A stretch of 64,000 nt of DNA from an uncultured Acetatifactor sp. (GTDB taxonomy: Bacteria > Bacillota > Clostridia > Lachnospirales > Lachnospiraceae). The DNA lies in NCBI GenBank assembly GCA_910587555.1, contig CAJULV010000001.1, positions 207,220-271,219 of the forward strand, given 5' to 3'. Positions 60,675 to 64,000 of the stretch are shown piece by piece. Under the pieces are notes generated by a model. The model was not told the DNA's origin and ran no database searches. It saw only the letters and a program-made list of their open reading frames with translations. Each line of letters begins with the position of its first letter. Within the stretch, counting starts at the first letter, position 1. Both the position numbers and the translations under genes were made by a program.

Positions 60675-61778
60675 ATGTGGATTCTGATTATTGGAGGATT
60701 GGTCCTGGGCGCTTTTTTGGGGATTTTTTATCTGATCAGCAGATTTGCACGGTTTTTCATCATTCGAAGAGCGGCAAAGGATAGGAGAATTTATCGGTAC
60801 CTGATCGGAATGGTACCGGCAGCGGTGCTGGTTCTGGGGTTAAGGACCGTATTTGACACAATCAATGCAGCGATTTGTATTCTGCACTTGACAGTGATCT
60901 GGATCCTGTGTGACATTGTCAGCAGGATTGCGGAAAAGAAGAGAGGAGAACGGTTTAAAAAGTATTATGCCGGAATTTTCGCGTTGGGCATTACAGCCGT
61001 GTATCTGACATGCGGCTGGTATTTGGCGCATCATGTCTGGAGGACATTGTACACCCTGGAAACGGAGAAACAGGTGGGAACACTGCGGATTGTACAGTTT
61101 GCGGACTCTCATATAGGCAGTACTTTTGACGGAGAGGGATTTCAGAAGCATGTGGACGCCATGCAGGCGGAGAATCCGGATATCGTGGTGATAACCGGGG
61201 ACTATGTAGATGATGATACTTCAAGAGAAGATATGGAAGCTGCATGTGCAGCGTTGGGGACACTGGAAACAACTTATGGCGTGTATTACGCTTTTGGGAA
61301 TCACGACAAAGGGTATTATGGACCGGGTTATCGGGGATACAGCGGGGCGGATCTGATTGCCGAGCTGGAGAAAAACCATGTGACTGTGCTGCAGGATGAG
61401 ACGGTATTATTGGATAATCGTTTTTATCTGATCGGAAGACAGGATCGTTCGGAAGGTGCGGGCAGGGCGTCCATGGATGTGCTGACAGCGCAGTTGGATC
61501 CGGAGAAGTACAGTATTGTTTTGGACCATCAGCCATATGAATATGATGCCCAGGCTGCTGCAGAAGTAGATTTGGTATTATCCGGGCATACGCACGGGGG
61601 CCAGCTGTTTCCCTTTCACCGCATGGGACAGTGGATGGGGCTGGATGCCATGATTTATGGGATGGAACAGCGGGGCAATACCAGCTTTATTGTGACTTCA
61701 GGCATTTCCGACTGGATAATCCAGTTTAAGACAGGATGCAAATCGGAATATGTGGTAGTGGATATTATTTCACAGTGA
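60675..61778 (+). CDS. Membrane-anchored metallophosphoesterase (YkuE/YaeI-like)
   Basis: A 367-residue protein with about four N-terminal membrane helices (to residue 120) and a calcineurin-like phosphoesterase domain. The metal-binding motifs are in order: FADSHIG, GDYVDDD, GNHDKG and SGHTHGGQ. Relatives act at the membrane on UDP-sugars, lipids or nucleotides. AAAGGAGA precedes the start. It has no clear operon partner; the folate gene follows after 65 bases. Confidence 0.9.
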   Translation: MWILIIGGLVLGAFLGIFYLISRFARFFIIRRAAKDRRIYRYLIGMVPAAVLVLGLRTVFDTINAAICILHLTVIWILCDIVSRIAEKKRGERFKKYYAGIFALGITAVYLTCGWYLAHHVWRTLYTLETEKQVGTLRIVQFADSHIGSTFDGEGFQKHVDAMQAENPDIVVITGDYVDDDTSREDMEAACAALGTLETTYGVYYAFGNHDKGYYGPGYRGYSGADLIAELEKNHVTVLQDETVLLDNRFYLIGRQDRSEGAGRASMDVLTAQLDPEKYSIVLDHQPYEYDAQAAAEVDLVLSGHTHGGQLFPFHRMGQWMGLDAMIYGMEQRGNTSFIVTSGISDWIIQFKTGCKSEYVVVDIISQ

Positions 61779-61843
61779 TCTTCATTTGATGGAAGCTGCA
61801 CCGTCTTTCGGAACTTTCGGAAACAGGCAGTGGGAGGCATATC

Positions 61844-62422
61844 ATGGATTGGAAACAGGAAAAGCGGATTATCAGAAAGGAACGTCTTGCCGCAAGAGAT
61901 CGGTTAAGCACTGCTGAACGGGAAAGAGGTAATTTGTTACTGACAGAACGAATCTTGGGGCATCAATGGTTCTGGCAAGCCCAATATCTGTTATGTTATG
62001 TCAGTTACGGAAGCGAGATTTCTACATGGGATATTCTGCGCGAAGCCCTGGAAAAAGGCAAAAAGGTATATGTTCCGAAAGTTCTGAAAGACAGCGAAAT
62101 ATCGGAAATGTGCTTTTACAGAATCTGCGGGCTGGAAGAACTGGCAGAGGGTTACCGGGGAATACCGGAGCCGGACGGATTATCCGAAGTGTATCGTTAT
62201 TCAGAAGAGACTGCAAAGCGAACACTGATGCTGATGCCTGGAGTGGCCTTTGACGAATATGGGAATCGTCTGGGCTATGGCAAGGGTTTTTACGACAGAT
62301 ATCTGGCAGAGAAACCAATTTTACAGCAGCGCACCATTGCAGTTGGCTATAGATGCCAGCGCGGGGAAGCGCTGCCGGTATCGGATACGGATGTCAGGCC
62401 ATACCAGGTAATCTGTGTATAG
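61844..62422 (+). CDS. 5-formyltetrahydrofolate cyclo-ligase
   Basis: A 192-residue enzyme that converts 5-formyltetrahydrofolate to 5,10-methenyltetrahydrofolate using ATP. The N-terminal KRIIRKERLAARDRLS and the C-terminal substrate/ATP motif LMPGVAFDEYGNRLGYGKGFYDRYL are diagnostic. It is a cytoplasmic one-carbon enzyme. After the gene, TACCGGAA / TTCCGGTA (62442-62449 with 62462-62469) forms a hairpin without a T-run. Confidence 0.93.
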   Translation: MDWKQEKRIIRKERLAARDRLSTAERERGNLLLTERILGHQWFWQAQYLLCYVSYGSEISTWDILREALEKGKKVYVPKVLKDSEISEMCFYRICGLEELAEGYRGIPEPDGLSEVYRYSEETAKRTLMLMPGVAFDEYGNRLGYGKGFYDRYLAEKPILQQRTIAVGYRCQRGEALPVSDTDVRPYQVICV

Positions 62423-62620
62423 CAGAAATTCGCTGTATTTCTACCGGAAAAAGAGACAATGTTCCGGTAACTGGTTATGCTTTGGCAGTCAGCCTGCCGT
62501 TATTTCTGTTCGGATATACGCTCACTTTGGCGTCACAGAAACAACGTCTATCTTTCAGCGAAAACCGAACCCGGGAATGTAACCATGATGTTTTGTGTTT
62601 GCGGCAGAATTTGTCCGGAA

Positions 62621-62649
62621 TTGACGAAGGAATATAATTGGATTATAAT
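62621..62649 (+). promoter_or_regulatory. Promoter of feoAB
   Basis: TTGACG (62621-62626), 17-bp spacer, TATAAT (62644-62649), 43 bases before feoA. No clear Fur box is seen. Confidence 0.8.
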
Positions 62650-62691
62650 ACAAGTGTGAATCCGAAATGTCAAATGAAAAGGATAGAGAAC

Positions 62692-62955
62692 ATGACACTA
62701 TATGAAGCACAAAAGGGCTGCAGCTACTGTATTGACGGACTGTATGTGGAGCCTGCCATTACAAGGCGGCTGCAGGCATTAGGACTGAATGACGGAACCA
62801 TTGTGAATGTGCTGAACCGGAAAAACAAGGGGGCGCTGATTATTCAGGTCAGGGGTACCCGCCTTGCTCTGGGCAGGCATATTTCATCAAGGATTGAAAT
62901 CCGTTGTCTTGACGGAATGGAAAAATTGGATGGACAGGAGGCTGCGCAATCGTGA
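62692..62955 (+). CDS. feoA: FeoA ferrous iron transport accessory protein
   Basis: An 87-residue SH3-like FeoA protein (MTLYEAQKGCSYCIDGL, ITRRLQALGLNDGTIVNVL, ALIIQVRGTRLALGRHISSRIEIR). FeoA supports the FeoB ferrous iron transporter in the membrane. ATG 62692 is chosen because AAAGGA lies upstream and the domain starts there; the frame is open from a TTG at 62638. Its stop overlaps the GTG start of feoB by four bases, so translation is coupled. Confidence 0.9.
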   Translation: MTLYEAQKGCSYCIDGLYVEPAITRRLQALGLNDGTIVNVLNRKNKGALIIQVRGTRLALGRHISSRIEIRCLDGMEKLDGQEAAQS

Positions 62956-64000
62956 GTCGGACAAAAGAGACTGAAAAAAAGCATATTCGTGTAGCGTGCA
63001 TCGGCAATCCAAACTGCGGCAAAACCACCCTGTTCAACGCCCTCACCGGTTCCCGGCTGAAGGTGGCCAACTGGCCGGGAGTCACCGTAGAGCGGGTGGA
63101 GGGGGAGACCAGTTATGAGGACACCAGAATTACCATTGTAGACACCCCGGGTATCTATTCCCTGACCTGCTATACCATCGAGGAGAAGGTTACCAGGCTC
63201 TGCGCCATGGATGATGAGATTGATGCAATCATCAATGTGGTGGATGCCTCCTCCCTGGAGCGGAATCTGTATCTGACCCTGCAGCTTCTGGAACTGGGAA
63301 AGCCCATTGTACTGGCGCTGAACATGATGGACGTGGTGGAAGAGCGGGGCATGGAGATCGATATGCACCGTCTGCCGGAAATGTTGGGAGATATACCGGT
63401 GGTGCCTGTATCGGCGGCCCGGCGCACCGGACTGGACATTCTGCTTCATGCGGTCATCCATCACTGCGAGGAGGGGATGGAGGATTTTATCCTGGATTAT
63501 CCGGAGGAGATCGAAGAGAAAATTCAGGCACTGGAGGCTATGATGCAGGAGAGCTATCCGGATCATTCCTCTGCCAGATGGCATGCCATTAAGCTTTTGG
63601 AGGATGACGAGGAGGTTAAAAAGGAGCATCCCATGTCCGTGGTTCATGTGGCGGACAAAAGCTATGAGAAGGAAATCATCCAGTGCAAGTACGCTTATAT
63701 CGAAAAGGTGATAAAGGAGATTCTTTTTAACAAAAGCAAAAAGGCTGCCTCCACGGACAGAATCGACAGGCTTCTGACCCATCCGGTATGGGGGATTCCT
63801 GTGTTTCTGCTGATTATGTGCTTTGTGTTCTTCCTCACCTTCACTGTGGGAGACGCGCTGAAAGGCGTATTCGAGACCGGGCTTGACGCGTTGTCCGGCG
63901 GAGCCACAGCGGCATTGCGGGGCATCGGTGTGGCCGGATGGCTGGAATCGCTGCTTGTGGAGGGAATCATTGCAGGGGTGGGAGGTATCCTTACCTTTAT
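62952..64000 (+). CDS. feoB: FeoB ferrous iron transporter, 5' part
   Basis: The gene starts with GTG at 62952 (VSRTKETEKKHIRVACIGNPNCGKTTLFNALTG) and is still open at the window end, 349 codons later. It has the FeoB G-protein motifs: G1 GNPNCGKTT, G2-region VTVERVEG, G3 DTPG and G4 NMMD. A helical spacer follows, and the first membrane helix begins near residue 278 (IPVFLLIMCFVFFLTFTVGD). FeoB drives Fe2+ uptake in anaerobes. It overlaps feoA by four bases. The GTG start and the cut at the window edge are the only oddities. Confidence 0.95.
   Translation, partial: MSRTKETEKKHIRVACIGNPNCGKTTLFNALTGSRLKVANWPGVTVERVEGETSYEDTRITIVDTPGIYSLTCYTIEEKVTRLCAMDDEIDAIINVVDASSLERNLYLTLQLLELGKPIVLALNMMDVVEERGMEIDMHRLPEMLGDIPVVPVSAARRTGLDILLHAVIHHCEEGMEDFILDYPEEIEEKIQALEAMMQESYPDHSSARWHAIKLLEDDEEVKKEHPMSVVHVADKSYEKEIIQCKYAYIEKVIKEILFNKSKKAASTDRIDRLLTHPVWGIPVFLLIMCFVFFLTFTVGDALKGVFETGLDALSGGATAALRGIGVAGWLESLLVEGIIAGVGGILTF

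Noticed and set aside
1..64000. tRNA, rRNA, CRISPR, integrase or transposase genes
   Set aside because: None could be recognised by eye on either strand; a covariance-model and HMM scan would be needed to exclude them fully.

Overview
The window looks like a chromosome segment of a strictly anaerobic gut-type Firmicute, most likely a member of the Lachnospiraceae. The signs are a class III (glycyl radical) ribonucleotide reductase, a four-subunit 2-oxoacid:ferredoxin oxidoreductase under a T-box leader, a host/plant-glycan glycosidase cluster, FeoAB, GHKL and VanRS-like two-component systems, strong AGGAGG-type ribosome sites and a fairly GC-rich coding style.

Layout. 1-7653: a duplicated hairpin leader and four glycosidases (GH29, GH42, GH31, GH140-like) in one direction. 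7816-9137: a MATE exporter broken by a frameshift. 9183-12636: promoter, T-box leader, terminator and porCDAB-type operon. 12784-15034: a consensus promoter and nrdD. 15116-19410: an XRE/TPR regulator divergent from a GH25 lysozyme across a palindromic operator, an aldo/keto reductase with a frameshift near its start, and a MerR regulator with a 19-bp-spacer promoter.

19644-38684 is the accessory island and the most unusual part: an XRE repressor, a ClpP-like protease, a soluble VirD4/TraG-like ATPase without other conjugation genes, three unknown proteins, an 1806-residue protein that joins a ClpB-type AAA+ domain, a receiver-like domain, an FtsH-type AAA+ domain and an M41 metalloprotease, an atypical radical SAM/SPASM enzyme coupled to a KIRTDFVTNSSSS-type protein with acidic repeats, and two exported CAP-domain proteins around a small zinc-ribbon membrane protein. 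Four promoters in the island share one architecture: a CGTAAnnnTTACG-like palindrome 20-21 bp upstream of the -10. This suggests a common regulon, with the XRE protein as the obvious candidate regulator. Four genes or linkers of the island carry different in-frame tandem repeats.

38961-45038: an Lhr-like helicase, small DUF1905 and DUF2200 proteins, repeat elements, and an AT-rich cassette of GNAT, Nudix, cupin and P-loop kinase genes with its own promoter. 45441-46888 is the remnant of a large DUF4011/DUF3320-type helicase that has lost its middle. 46979-58542 holds a small membrane protein, an Agr-like regulator/sensor pair followed by a heterodimeric ABC exporter, a DedA protein, a GT4 glycosyltransferase and a VanRS-like pair. 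59042-60525 is AT-rich (NERD nuclease-like, DUF1877). 60675 to the end: metallophosphoesterase, 5-formyltetrahydrofolate cyclo-ligase, FeoA and the 5' part of feoB, which runs off the window. I saw no rRNA, tRNA, CRISPR array, integrase or transposase.
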